Virus record (IMG/VR): IMGVR_UViG_3300022074_000313
Coordinates: 1-26,689 of that record
Length of the DNA stretch: 26,689 bases
Origin: a virus
Reading direction: 5' to 3' (one strand)
In this document: positions 16,999-24,426 of the stretch, piece by piece
Numbering within the stretch: the first letter of the stretch is position 1
Layout of the letters: every line of letters begins with the position of its first letter
Program-made: the position numbers and the translations under genes
Notes under the pieces: model-generated
What the model was told of the DNA's origin: nothing
The model's input: only the letters and a program-made list of their open reading frames with translations
Database searches by the model: none

Positions 16999-17582
16999 TA
17001 ACTACGCCTTTCAGCGATAAACCTCGATGTTGATAGCTTACGTGTTGTTTGTTGCTGAGAGTCAATATTCCTAGCCTTAATAAACAATGAAGCTGCTTTC
17101 TGCTCCATTAGGCCAGCTAACTGCGCATCTTTAGCTATTGATATTGCAAACGATGCAGCAAGCGAAAACTGAATTGGCGTTGTAAAGTAAGAAGGCCAAT
17201 TGGATTCAGCTTCACGCTCAACATAATCCAAGACTACAGTGTCTGATGAGGTCGCATTGCAGAATATTTTGTTACCATAAATATCGTATTTAATCAGAGC
17301 ATCATTAATCGTTGCTCCTATTACTGTAATGCAGGAAGAAGGTATATGGTAAGCAGACTCAAACTTGCCCTTGGGCGCTGTTGCTAACCGTGTTAGATTA
17401 AATTGTGTAGTTGCAAAACGCCATCTAAAAGAAGCAAATGATGTACGAACGATGTCTTCATAAAGAGCGTTCGCAACTTTTGCCTCTACTGTATTAGCAG
17501 TAAAATCAGTAATGGCATCTGCGCCAATAAGATATAAAGCGTTAGTTGCAACTTCTATTGCGGAATCTGCTACTTTTGGCAT
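16998..17582 (-). CDS. Tail tubular protein A (adaptor, T7 gp11-like)
   Basis: A 194-residue protein, the usual length for this family. The N-terminal helix AIEVATNALYLIGADAITDF, then VANALYEDIVRTSFASFRWRFAT, and the SSCITVIGATIN...DYVEREAESNWPSYF portion are the conserved pattern of gp11-type adaptors, which form a ring between portal and nozzle. The start is set by position and the family N-terminus. The only SD (AAAGGAG, 17608-17614) lies 25 nt upstream, separated from the ATG by a strong hairpin (see that entry), so initiation probably needs the hairpin to form. Stop overlaps the nozzle start (TAATG). Confidence 0.9.
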   Translation of the reverse strand: MPKVADSAIEVATNALYLIGADAITDFTANTVEAKVANALYEDIVRTSFASFRWRFATTQFNLTRLATAPKGKFESAYHIPSSCITVIGATINDALIKYDIYGNKIFCNATSSDTVVLDYVEREAESNWPSYFTTPIQFSLAASFAISIAKDAQLAGLMEQKAASLFIKARNIDSQQQTTRKLSTSRFIAERRS

Positions 17583-17614
17583 GACAGTATGGGGGCCGAA
17601 GCCCCCACTCCTTT
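17583..17614 (-). promoter_or_regulatory. SD-hairpin-AUG translation initiation structure for the gp11 gene
   Basis: Read on the - strand: AAAGGAG, then TGGGGGC-TTCG-GCCCCCA, then TACTGTC and ATG. The hairpin (17590-17607) has a 7 bp stem, six of the pairs G:C, and a C(UUCG)G tetraloop, the most stable class. It removes 18 nt, leaving 7 nt between SD and AUG, the optimal spacing. No T-run follows, so a rho-independent terminator is unlikely. Intervening hairpins that bring SD and AUG together are known in T4 genes 25 and 38; transfer of that model here is inference. Confidence 0.75.
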
Positions 17615-17615
17615 A

Positions 17616-17879
17616 TTAATCGCCGTCTGTTTCAACAACGGCAGTGCCGTCTGAAACATCGACTACAGTGCCAGTGTTCGACAGAACATTGACAAAGTTA
17701 GTTGTTGGTGTGCTTGTATCACAAACAATAATCAGATCACGAACAGCTAGCATATTTGCTGCACTGTTAAAATAACCTTCTGTGTTTACAGTCGCAATTG
17801 CGTCTGCGCTTGTGTACATCCACAAACTTCCGTTTGAGTCACCACCAATTCGAGCTAGCCCACTTGCTGCATAAGCCAT
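17616..17879 (-). CDS. Small head protein, putative capsid decoration protein
   Basis: An 87-residue protein with the segments LWMYTSADAIATVNTEGYFNSAANML and RDLIIVCD, ending in beta strands (FVNVLSNTGTVVDVSDGTAVVE). Small proteins of this pattern (a Thr-x-Asp-Ala...Val-x-Thr-x-Gly-Tyr-Phe-Asn motif) commonly follow capsid genes in marine phages and are taken as decoration or head-fibre subunits; direct proof is not known to me. Gap to the capsid stop is 12 nt, with SD AAGGAGAG, one of the strongest in the window, consistent with high expression. Confidence 0.65.
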   Translation of the reverse strand: MAYAASGLARIGGDSNGSLWMYTSADAIATVNTEGYFNSAANMLAVRDLIIVCDTSTPTTNFVNVLSNTGTVVDVSDGTAVVETDGD

Positions 17880-17891
17880 GTTTTACTCTCC

Positions 17892-18701
17892 TTAGTTATT
17901 GTCGAGGACTTCATAGACGCCATCATTGTCAATAACAACAGCCCCCATTGACATCATCGAGGTTGCGAGGTGTGACACTTTTTCTGCAACATAGTTAACC
18001 TCAGTTTGAACATCAGCATTGATGCCAAGGCCAACAGCGTTTGTGTGGTAAGCAAAGTTTTTGCCACCTGCAACCGCAGACGTTGAGAAAATTTTAAAGC
18101 CCAAGAACTCCTTCATGGTAATACCACCTGCAAACGGCAGGTTCTGATCGCCAACAAAGTCAGAAGATGCAAACTCTGTAATATTATACAGATCAGCAAA
18201 TCCCGCAGGAGACATTGCTAAGAAGCGCTGTCCGTCTTCTGGCATGTCAGCATTACCAACAGTCTCAAAAAGAGAAAGCAGATCAGCTTTTGCCAAAGCA
18301 GAGCCAGTGTCGTGGATTTGAGTTGAGTTAGCACCTGCATCAAGGGCAGTTGTTACAATCTCATCTGTCTTGCGACCAAGAGCAGCAGCAGCAGATTGTG
18401 CTACAGCTTGACGCTCATTGATGTTAATTTTCAACTCGTCTAGTTTATCAATGTACTCCGGTGCAAAAAAGTCATTCATAGTGACTTCGACGTTTGTATG
18501 CGCCAATTCCATTGGGGTTACGTTGCCGTTACGAGATTTCGTATTGGCTGTGCCTTTTCCAATTATTTGGAAACGAGCAGTTGAACCAGTCACATTAGTA
18601 GAGCGAACAGTGTTCCGTAGTTTAGAACCCATACGCTGATACGCCATGTGAACTTCGGTTTCAAACTGCTTAATAAAGGCTGTGGTAATTGTATTAGCCA
18701 T
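17892..18701 (-). CDS. Major capsid protein
   Basis: A 269-residue protein. The N-terminal arm (FIKQFETEVHMAYQRMGSKL) and following strand (NTVRSTNVTGSTARFQIIGKG) are characteristic of a widespread family of podophage capsids with the HK97 fold (Pfam 'phage capsid protein' group). The E-loop-like GNVTPMELAHTNVEVTMNDFFAPEYID, the spine helix (ERQAVAQSAAAALGRKTDEIV) and P-domain segments are in the expected order. It is shorter than T7 gp10A (345). It assembles on the scaffold encoded two genes upstream and forms the shell with the small downstream protein. It is preceded by a 79 bp gap, the largest within the head genes, and a regulatory motif copy lies about 135 nt upstream inside the preceding gene. 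Confidence 0.88.
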   Translation of the reverse strand: MANTITTAFIKQFETEVHMAYQRMGSKLRNTVRSTNVTGSTARFQIIGKGTANTKSRNGNVTPMELAHTNVEVTMNDFFAPEYIDKLDELKININERQAVAQSAAAALGRKTDEIVTTALDAGANSTQIHDTGSALAKADLLSLFETVGNADMPEDGQRFLAMSPAGFADLYNITEFASSDFVGDQNLPFAGGITMKEFLGFKIFSTSAVAGGKNFAYHTNAVGLGINADVQTEVNYVAEKVSHLATSMMSMGAVVIDNDGVYEVLDNN

Positions 18702-18780
18702 TTTTACAGTCCTAATTGAAGTTACGGTTTACAACGGGTGTCCACTCTCGCACTTCAATAAGGGTATCCTTTCGGGCCTT
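18702..18780 (-). other. Capsid gene leader region
   Basis: A non-coding 79 bp gap between the gp13-like stop and the capsid ATG. On the - strand it holds AAAGGATACCCTT, a 4 bp stem with a 4 nt loop, and a GTGGACACCC stretch. No T-run terminator and no strong SD next to the ATG are visible (nearest: TTAGGACTG, about 10 nt upstream). Its length in an otherwise gapless unit suggests a 5' leader or RNA-processing site for the most highly expressed gene. Confidence 0.35.
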
Positions 18781-19266
18781 TCAGTGCATTATGGGCCGTA
18801 ATGAGCTATCGTAAACATTCTTTTCGTTTGGATTGCAACGCACAAATTCAACATACTTGTTTTCTTTTACCGTCGAAATACCAACAGGTTCAAAACCAAG
18901 CCAAGCTGCCCAGTGCAATATTCCCTCATAATCTGCTAGAATAGTCATAGTCATGTTGGGTTGAGTCTTGTCAAAAAAGTTAACTAACATTTTTGATCCA
19001 CGCGCTAGCATAGTAAAGTTTTCTTTTATTTTATTTGAGAACATGCAGAACATTTGAGGAAAATCTTGATCTTCAGTAAAGAACAAGCCCCCAACAGCTA
19101 TAAAACTTTCGCCCTCTCGTCTTACAAGATAGCACTCAGATGTTTCGTACATTTCAATAATAGCTTGCTTAATGTCAGTGTGACCTAAGATCGCAAGCTC
19201 TCTTTTATTTTCCTTACTTAAGTTGGCAACAACTTCATCAACATGGCGTAAGGTAAAGGGGGTCAT
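18781..19266 (-). CDS. GNAT-like internal virion protein (T7 gp13-like)
   Basis: 161 residues starting at the ATG of 19266 (MTPFTLRHVDEVVANLSKEN). I prefer this to the longer frame (to 19380) because AAGGGGGC precedes it at a suitable distance, it follows the scaffold stop by 25 nt instead of overlapping by 89 nt, and GNAT-type proteins open this way. The fold is suggested by the N-terminal strand-helix, SFIAVGGLFF, and the C-terminal ILHWAAWLGFEPVG, the usual 'YxxxGF' element. The acetyl-CoA loop (Q/R-x-x-G-x-G/A) is not convincing (LARGSKML), so it may be enzymatically inactive. T7 gp13 belongs to a similar family but lies after gp12; here the gene sits between scaffold and capsid. A regulatory motif copy lies within its 3' end. 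Confidence 0.65.
   Translation of the reverse strand: MTPFTLRHVDEVVANLSKENKRELAILGHTDIKQAIIEMYETSECYLVRREGESFIAVGGLFFTEDQDFPQMFCMFSNKIKENFTMLARGSKMLVNFFDKTQPNMTMTILADYEGILHWAAWLGFEPVGISTVKENKYVEFVRCNPNEKNVYDSSLRPIMH
18836..18846 (-). promoter_or_regulatory. Conserved motif site D (TTTGTGCGTTG, - strand), upstream of capsid
   Basis: The 11-nt core lies inside the 3' end of the gp13-like gene (codons for F-V-R-C-N-P), oriented toward the capsid gene and about 135 nt from its ATG. A -10-like TACGAT occurs 24 nt downstream of the 13-nt frame used for sites A and B. Being in coding sequence, this copy could be partly constrained by the protein, so it is weaker evidence than the other three. Confidence 0.4.
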
Positions 19267-19291
19267 GTAATAATGCCCCCTTCTTAGAATT

Positions 19292-20026
19292 TTAACTTCT
19301 GTTTGGGTAAAGGGCTTGGAATCCTTCGGTAACTTGCTTAATGTAGTGAGGGTCGCGGTCTTTATGGTATCTTGGGTCACGCATCATCTCCTCTAATTCT
19401 TCTTGACCTTGACCTGCGCTTGGTTGCGTTTCGCCTGCAAACGAACCGTCTTTCATAGCTTCCATTATTGCTTCAAGAGCAACAATGCCCTCATGACTTT
19501 CGCACATTCTTTCTATTGCTGGAAGGGCAGTTTCAGGAAAAAACTTATTTGCAAAGAGCGATGCGGCCTCAATACGTTGTTCAGCATTGTCTCCTAGCTT
19601 TTGTGCCTCTGCTTGAATGTCTGGCTGACTATCTCCAATAGCTTCAGCATACATTTCGATGCCTTTTTCAAACTCGTCTTGAGAATATCCATTCTCGAAA
19701 GAGTGATCTGCCCACCAAGACAACAACTTGTTATCTACAGCAGATTCTTGATCAATGCTTTCTGGTAGTTGATAATCACCAGCAGTTTCTGGCCTATCAC
19801 TAAATGCCTCAGATTGTATCTCTTCTATTAGTTTACTGCGTATATCTTCTTCCTTAGTGCCGAGTTTTGACTCAAGCTCTTTATACGCTTTAGCTAAATC
19901 CTCACCAGTATTATACTTTTCTGGCAACCACTCTGGTTTTTGAGGTAATTCTCCTTGCTGAACATCTGCTTCAGTTACAAAGTCACGACCATCAGCTTCT
20001 GCTACTTGTGCTGCTTCTTCACTCAT
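19292..20026 (-). CDS. Capsid assembly scaffolding protein (T7 gp9-like)
   Basis: A 244-residue, very acidic, mostly helical protein: Glu-rich N-terminus (MSEEAAQVAEADGRDFVTEADV), the recurrent PEWLPEKYNTGEDLAKAYKELE segment found in podophage scaffolds, a Gln/Glu-rich middle, and a C-terminal helix (MMRDPRYHKDRDPHYIKQVTEGFQALY) that would contact the capsid. It is absent from mature virions in the family model. Position between portal and capsid agrees. Start overlaps the preceding stop (ATGA). Confidence 0.85.
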   Translation of the reverse strand: MSEEAAQVAEADGRDFVTEADVQQGELPQKPEWLPEKYNTGEDLAKAYKELESKLGTKEEDIRSKLIEEIQSEAFSDRPETAGDYQLPESIDQESAVDNKLLSWWADHSFENGYSQDEFEKGIEMYAEAIGDSQPDIQAEAQKLGDNAEQRIEAASLFANKFFPETALPAIERMCESHEGIVALEAIMEAMKDGSFAGETQPSAGQGQEELEEMMRDPRYHKDRDPHYIKQVTEGFQALYPNRS

Positions 20027-20283
20027 TTGTTTTTACTCCTGTGTGCATGAGCAATCCTTTGCTCAATCAATCCAACAAAATAGCGCTGTCCCTCAAGGTG
20101 ACGAAGTTCTTCCGTAGAAATATTAGGGCCGTTTACCAACTCAATGGTAACGGATCGAAAGTATCTCAAAACCTCTTGACCTGTTGCGCTAGAAAATACC
20201 TGTGCAATATTCTGACTTATCTGAACATCTTTCCCAGAACTACGCTGAATACCGTCTATTCCAATATTAACCTTGTTGCTCAA
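20023..20283 (-). CDS. Bbp19-like small protein between portal and scaffold
   Basis: An 86-residue protein whose only plausible start is TTG (20283), inside the end of the portal gene (17 nt overlap), with AAGG about 9 nt before it. The C-terminal half (EVLRYFRSV...ISTEELRHLEGQRYFVGLIEQRI) follows the pattern of the phage Bbp19 domain: an F/Y-x-x-V segment, then H-x-L-E-G-Q/R-R and an L-I-x-x-I helix. Members of the family lie near portal/terminase genes; function is unknown. The rare start and the overlap suggest low-level coupled synthesis. Confidence 0.6.
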   Translation of the reverse strand: MSNKVNIGIDGIQRSSGKDVQISQNIAQVFSSATGQEVLRYFRSVTIELVNGPNISTEELRHLEGQRYFVGLIEQRIAHAHRSKNK

Positions 20284-21796
20284 TAGCCATACCTTGCTGT
20301 TGTTGTGCCAATTGTTGCGCTAACGCAGCTATCTGTTTACGCTGTTCTTCATCACGAATCAAGCTCTCAGGCACACCAAATTTTTTAGCAAGGTAAATCG
20401 CAGTCTGTTCACCATCAATTAGTAGCTGCAACATCTCTGGGCCAAAGCCACTGCCAACCATTTCAATAAATCTAGCAACACTTGAAATATCTTGATTTGC
20501 TTGGGCTTGCGCTAATGGAGACACAGAGCGAACTTTAACCTCTCTTCCATTAACGGTGGGCACTTCTATACGGCCTTGTTTCTTTAAGATGTAAATAACA
20601 CGCTGCAACACAGGCTGAACTAACTCAGCTTGCAGTCTTCCAAACGCAGCACCCATTCTTCTTGAGAGGTCAGCCATTCTTTCTGCAATCTCAGTTGCGG
20701 TTGCTGGTGTTCGATCAGGATTGCCTAGCATATCATTGTAAAGAGCGCGTTTAATATTCAATCGCATATCGCTCAATACAAGTTGTGCAACGTCAAAACG
20801 ACCCGCTGCTTGAATTGGCTGAAGACCTGCTGACCCCATAGCTTTCGGTATGATTGTCCCAGGAACTAAATTTATCGTGTCAGGGTTGATTACGCCATCA
20901 TCTTCCATTTGATAAATGCCAGAAATAGACATCTGAGCATTTTCTAGAATTAATTCAATTGTAAGGTTAGTTGTTTTAATTGAAGATAAGGCATTAACAA
21001 GTGGGCCACGACCATATACTTCGCCAGCGCACTTCGACCACCTAAAACAAACAAAAGGATTAGAGCCAACGCCACTTAATTTTTTATAGTGTAGGATTGT
21101 TTCTGTAGACATACAAATTGCATAGTGCAAATAGGCTTCTTCATTCTTTGCAGAGTAGTCACGACAAACAAGTTCTAAAACAGTTGTCTCTCTGTTCGAT
21201 CCCATTTGTGACACAACTTTGTTATCAAATGTTCCATTTGGAAACATGAGAGGCAAGTGGTCAAACTTAACCTTTTTACGCTCACGAAATACGTGATCTA
21301 TTCTATCGTCGGGACCAGTATCAAGTACGACATGGGGGAGTGGTATCGCAGAAAAGTTTACTGGGCTTAGGGAGTCACCTTCCTCAACACAGAGAATACC
21401 AGTCCCGACAGCCAAATCCATGAAGGATTCATGGACTTCTTGGCTAAAGTTAGAGTTCTGAAGCACCTCAAATACATACTCGGTAACTTCATCTAATTCA
21501 TTATCAATAGCTTCTCTTTGCTCTGGCGGTATTTCACTGCCAGAAATTAGGTCAGCCCAGCGCGCATAGTTAGGTACTATCCCTGATTGAAGCCGACTTG
21601 CAAACTCTTGAACACCAACGACAGCAGTTTCATCAAAGATTTTTTCATCCCTGCGCTGTCCATGTTCTTCATAATAAAAAGATTCACGCTGTGGCAAAGC
21701 GTACTCATAGCACTCTTCAAACAGAGGAACCCACTGTTCCCGAAAGGCTTTTGCCTTCTGGTACTTTTCAATATAACGCTTTGCTACTTTATCCAT
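20267..21796 (-). CDS. Portal (T7 gp8-like head-tail connector)
   Basis: 509 residues, close to T7 gp8 (536). The opening (RYIEKYQKAKAFREQWVPLFEECYEYALPQ), the FDETAVVGVQEFASRLQSGIVP segment and ISGSEIPPEQR, followed by a long helical C-terminal half with NPDRTPATATEIAERMADLSRRMGAAFGRL, match the podophage head-tail connector family. Twelve copies form the portal ring through which DNA is packaged and to which gp11 binds. The end is Gln-rich (QQLAQQQQGMAIEQQG). TAATG overlap with the gp7.3-like gene. Confidence 0.92.
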   Translation of the reverse strand: MDKVAKRYIEKYQKAKAFREQWVPLFEECYEYALPQRESFYYEEHGQRRDEKIFDETAVVGVQEFASRLQSGIVPNYARWADLISGSEIPPEQREAIDNELDEVTEYVFEVLQNSNFSQEVHESFMDLAVGTGILCVEEGDSLSPVNFSAIPLPHVVLDTGPDDRIDHVFRERKKVKFDHLPLMFPNGTFDNKVVSQMGSNRETTVLELVCRDYSAKNEEAYLHYAICMSTETILHYKKLSGVGSNPFVCFRWSKCAGEVYGRGPLVNALSSIKTTNLTIELILENAQMSISGIYQMEDDGVINPDTINLVPGTIIPKAMGSAGLQPIQAAGRFDVAQLVLSDMRLNIKRALYNDMLGNPDRTPATATEIAERMADLSRRMGAAFGRLQAELVQPVLQRVIYILKKQGRIEVPTVNGREVKVRSVSPLAQAQANQDISSVARFIEMVGSGFGPEMLQLLIDGEQTAIYLAKKFGVPESLIRDEEQRKQIAALAQQLAQQQQGMAIEQQG

Positions 21797-22023
21797 TAGT
21801 AATTAAACCTACCAAGAAAACCGCCACCCCCAGAACGAAACAGAGAACGACGACCAGCACCACCGCGCATACCACGCTTTTGCGTTTGAGCACTTACTGC
21901 TTCAGAAATGTCTTCGCGTTTTTTCTGAGCTTTCTCTTCTATTTCTTGACGCTTTGCAACATCTGCCTCTACTTGCTGCTCAACAGCAGCTTGCTTTTCT
22001 TTTTTGCTTGGGCCAAAACACAT
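21796..22023 (-). CDS. Small basic protein, gp7.3-like virion/tail-assembly candidate
   Basis: A 75-residue protein: MCFGPSKKEKQ start, a charged helix (residues 6-45) and a Gly/Arg-rich tail (KRGMRGGAGRRSLFRSGGGGFLGRF). T7 gp7.3 lies at the same place, just before the portal gene, and also has a charged N-terminal part and a Gly/Lys-rich tail with a Ser-Leu and a terminal Gly run. I infer a gp7.3-type role (tail assembly and ejection with the virion); homology is not proven by this short sequence. The tail resembles those of several island proteins to the right. Strong SD AAAGGAG; motif site B lies just upstream. Confidence 0.55.
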   Translation of the reverse strand: MCFGPSKKEKQAAVEQQVEADVAKRQEIEEKAQKKREDISEAVSAQTQKRGMRGGAGRRSLFRSGGGGFLGRFNY

Positions 22024-22066
22024 AACAATCTCCTTTTCCTCTTCCTATTCATAAAGAATAGAAAAA

Positions 22067-22079
22067 ATCAACGCACAAA
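22067..22079 (-). promoter_or_regulatory. Conserved motif site B (TTTGTGCGTTGAT, - strand), upstream of portal genes
   Basis: Identical to site A over 13 nt, and like it located directly behind a stop codon (2 nt after the TerL stop) in a short gap. A T-rich spacer leads to TATGAAT 13 nt downstream, a reasonable -10-like element, then AATAGG and the SD of the next gene. Candidate promoter or regulator site for the portal-scaffold-capsid genes. Confidence 0.5.
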
Positions 22080-22081
22080 CG

Positions 22082-23602
22082 TCACATTCTCGTCCAAATG
22101 CTTTGCCGTTTTTTCTTAGGTGACTTAGTAAAAACATCAAAACTCCTTTGCGCAACAATGGGTTTCATTGGTTTTTGAGTAGCCATTAAAGCTCTGCCCT
22201 CACCAGCGCCTAAAAATAAATACTGAGCCGCATCATGGATGTGACTAAACATATTCTTATCAGGCTTGTCAGCATAACGCTCACCAGATACTTCCATACG
22301 TTTATAGGAGTAACCGCCCTCGAAGCCTTTGATTAGCTGAACGCAACGCCTATCAATTAAAAGTGCGGGTTTACCCTCAACCATCTTGGTAAGCTGAGAG
22401 GAAACGGCTTCCAAGCGGAGGTCAACAGAGTTGGAGGGCGCAGGGAACGCCCTCAAACCCGCACCGCGCAGAATGTGAAATGGAGTAGATTCATCAGTCT
22501 GCGCTCTAAAGTCGCCAGCGGGATCACCATAGATTATTACTTCCGATGCAGCCGCAAACCTTGTGGCTAATTCATTCCTAAGAACTTCGGCAAAACGCAC
22601 GATGCCCATGTCTATTGCCACAATTTCTGACTGCAAAAACCATCTGCCCCTTACTTTCTGTCCAAGAACTGCGGCAGGCGTCAAGCCAAAGTCTACGCCA
22701 ACATACACTGGCATACTCGCTGCAATAGGTATTTCCTCTTTGGCAATGTGAACTTCTGGTGCAAACATGGGGTACACAGGCTTTCCATCTTGAATATGAC
22801 CCAAACGGTTCATAACATAAACATCTATCCACGATTTTGTCTTACCTCTAATAAGATTAGAATAATAGGTCTTCAGCATATTCTTGCAGTTTTCAGCCTT
22901 CTTGTTTGGCTGATATTCTTCTATTTCTCCTTCGGAGTTTTTCTTTTCGACCATACCAGAAGGTTGGGTAAAGAAACGCCAATTGTCTGGCGTGACCAAC
23001 ATCTTAGCTTGCTCACGAGGAATATGATCTGGGATTGGAACCTCACCAGCCATAATAGGCCACCAATGATCTTCTTCAGGCGCGTTGGTATCGGCAATAA
23101 CGCCAGTCCAAGTAGGACCGCCATCACGCATAGAAGGAAAACGCCCAACACGCATCGTACAGGCATCAATAATAGACTTAGGAATTTCTCTCGCTTCGTT
23201 AATCCAGATACCAGTAAGTTCGAGCGAAAGAAGTTTCTTAACGTCTTCGGGACGATCAAGAGCCAAGAAAAGAACCTCAAGGTCTATATCCCCCTTTTTA
23301 ATATGATGGGTGTATGGCACCGACCAATAAAACTTACCCCAATCATTCTCAGGAAACCAGTCAAGCCAAGTCTTTATAGTAGTAGTTCTAAGCTGCGGAT
23401 TGGTATTCCGTATGATAGCCCAACGGCTTTTGCGAATACCGTCTGGACCTTTGTTCTGCATCAAAGCACGACGAAACACTTCAACGCAACAAGCTACAGA
23501 CTTGCCAGAACCAACAGGACCACGAATGCCACGAAAGAATAAGTCGTCTTTCATAAATTGTTTTAGTACATCGCCATCAGGTTTGTACTTGAAGTTTATC
23601 AT
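22082..23602 (-). CDS. terL: Terminase large subunit
   Basis: 506 residues. ATPase half: Walker A G28-P-V-G-S-G-K34-S35; Walker B-type strand I132-W-I-N-E136, with Asn where Asp is usual; coupling motif A170-D-T-N173. Nuclease half, RNase H-like: D304 in VGVDFG, D360 in IIYGDPAGD, D457 in HIHDAAQYL, the three metal-binding acidic residues. It cuts concatemers and pumps DNA through the portal with TerS. Length is typical of podophage enzymes of this sort. The start overlaps the previous stop (ATGA) with SD AAAGGA. Its separation from TerS by about 2.5 kb of small genes is unusual. Confidence 0.95.
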   Translation of the reverse strand: MINFKYKPDGDVLKQFMKDDLFFRGIRGPVGSGKSVACCVEVFRRALMQNKGPDGIRKSRWAIIRNTNPQLRTTTIKTWLDWFPENDWGKFYWSVPYTHHIKKGDIDLEVLFLALDRPEDVKKLLSLELTGIWINEAREIPKSIIDACTMRVGRFPSMRDGGPTWTGVIADTNAPEEDHWWPIMAGEVPIPDHIPREQAKMLVTPDNWRFFTQPSGMVEKKNSEGEIEEYQPNKKAENCKNMLKTYYSNLIRGKTKSWIDVYVMNRLGHIQDGKPVYPMFAPEVHIAKEEIPIAASMPVYVGVDFGLTPAAVLGQKVRGRWFLQSEIVAIDMGIVRFAEVLRNELATRFAAASEVIIYGDPAGDFRAQTDESTPFHILRGAGLRAFPAPSNSVDLRLEAVSSQLTKMVEGKPALLIDRRCVQLIKGFEGGYSYKRMEVSGERYADKPDKNMFSHIHDAAQYLFLGAGEGRALMATQKPMKPIVAQRSFDVFTKSPKKKRQSIWTRM

Positions 23603-23799
23603 CTAAGTCCTTTGTCTACTCCAAAGCGGATCATGCCTTCAACCACCTCTGGAGCAATACTATCAATTAGCTTATCACACTCATGGTCTGTAACAAAATG
23701 GTGTCCAAACTTTGCAATGACGCTTGATAGGTGAACCTTGCGAACAATGCCGCGAAGCATGTCACGATCTTGTTGAGTAATTGTAGAAGTAAAGCTCAT
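23599..23799 (-). CDS. Small hypothetical protein preceding TerL
   Basis: A 66-residue helical protein (MSFTSTITQQDRDMLRGIVRKVHLSS...FVTDHECDKLIDSIAPEVVEGMIRFGVDKGL). Similar short proteins with a D-x-x-x-L-R-x-I-V-R-x-V-H start and an S-I/L-x-P-E-V-V-E end occur next to terminase genes of marine phages; no role is known to me. ATGA overlaps on both sides couple it to TerL and to the preceding gene, which supports that it is real. Confidence 0.6.
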   Translation of the reverse strand: MSFTSTITQQDRDMLRGIVRKVHLSSVIAKFGHHFVTDHECDKLIDSIAPEVVEGMIRFGVDKGLR

Positions 23800-24026
23800 T
23801 TCTTAGCTTTCTTTTTAGTAGGTTTTTTTTTGGATTCATCAACATTAGGCGTAGAAGGATCATCCGATTTATAGGTCCCTTTCTTTGTCCTAGCCTTTAC
23901 TGGCTCTGGGCCTTCCTCCAACTTAACAGAATAACTCATGTGATTTGTTTCAGTCCAAGTAAAACCATGAAGAGTGTGAGTAGGGCCAGTCCATAACTCG
24001 CCAGTGTTTCTAATATACCAAGCCAT
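23796..24026 (-). CDS. Small hypothetical protein with lysine-rich tail
   Basis: A 76-residue protein. N-terminal 32 residues are aromatic-rich (MAWYIRNTGELWTGPTHTLHGFTW), suggesting a small folded beta unit. The remainder is disordered and charged, ending in KKKPTKKKAKK. The basic end could bind nucleic acid, for example packaged DNA; that is inference from composition only. Start lies 2 nt after the upstream stop; the preceding GGGG is a weak SD. Confidence 0.55.
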   Translation of the reverse strand: MAWYIRNTGELWTGPTHTLHGFTWTETNHMSYSVKLEEGPEPVKARTKKGTYKSDDPSTPNVDESKKKPTKKKAKK

Positions 24027-24028
24027 TA

Positions 24029-24193
24029 TTACCCCAAGTCTTTTTTTAGAAGGTCTTGAAGAGGTTGCCCAATAGAGGGCTTGGTTTCTTTGTGCATAGC
24101 CTCAATCATTTTAACTTGTTCATGATAATCATCCAATTTCATTATCGCTTTAGCCATTTTCTTAAAGCGCCACACTTGAGTTGATTCATTCAT
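24029..24193 (-). CDS. Small helical protein, 54 residues
   Basis: A short ORF with SD AAGGAAG 8 nt before ATG, starting MNESTQVWRFKKMAKAIMK and ending QPLQDLLKKDLG. It is predicted to be mostly helical and charged. It fills the space between its neighbours exactly: ATGA overlap with the upstream gene and 2 nt gap before the next ATG. This is the main reason to call it a gene. No family recognised. Confidence 0.6.
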   Translation of the reverse strand: MNESTQVWRFKKMAKAIMKLDDYHEQVKMIEAMHKETKPSIGQPLQDLLKKDLG

Positions 24194-24426
24194 GTTCTAT
24201 ACTTCCTTACTTTTCGAGCAATTGCTTTCGGTTGAGCCACAAACTGCTTGCCCTTAGCCTTGCCCTTTCGTTTAGCTCTGGTTGTAGCTGCATATTCAGA
24301 ATCACTAAGAGCAGCGATAGCTTTAGAAGGAAGGTAGCGCTCACCAGTCTCACTAGACTTTTTGCCAGACTTGGTGCGCCACTTCTGCTTTCCCCAATTG
24401 AGCAAAGATTTCTGAGAAGGCTTCAC
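24190..24426 (-). CDS. Small basic marine-phage protein (KWRTKSGK...ATTRAKRKGKA)
   Basis: A 78-residue, very basic protein starting with GTG (24426; GTGA overlap with the upstream stop, SD GGAGG 6 nt before). Conserved-looking blocks: SLLNWGKQKWRTKSGK, ETGERYLPSKAIAALSDSEYAATTRAKRKGK and GKQFVAQPKAIARKVRKYR. Proteins with this block order recur widely in marine phage and virus genomes, but the function is unknown. The charge and the lack of hydrophobic core suggest DNA or RNA binding or packaging in the head with DNA. Confidence 0.65.
   Translation of the reverse strand: MKPSQKSLLNWGKQKWRTKSGKKSSETGERYLPSKAIAALSDSEYAATTRAKRKGKAKGKQFVAQPKAIARKVRKYRT

Noticed and set aside
17588-17610. Reading the GC hairpin as a rho-independent terminator
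   Set aside because: No T-run follows on the - strand, and a + strand terminator would serve no gene there.
19267-19380. Longer N-terminus of the gp13-like gene
   Set aside because: 89 nt overlap with the scaffold gene; an SD and GNAT-like start fit the internal ATG at 19266.
22748-23542. 264-residue + strand ORF opposite TerL
   Set aside because: Mirror frame of the terL gene with no SD, no recognisable domain and low-complexity composition.
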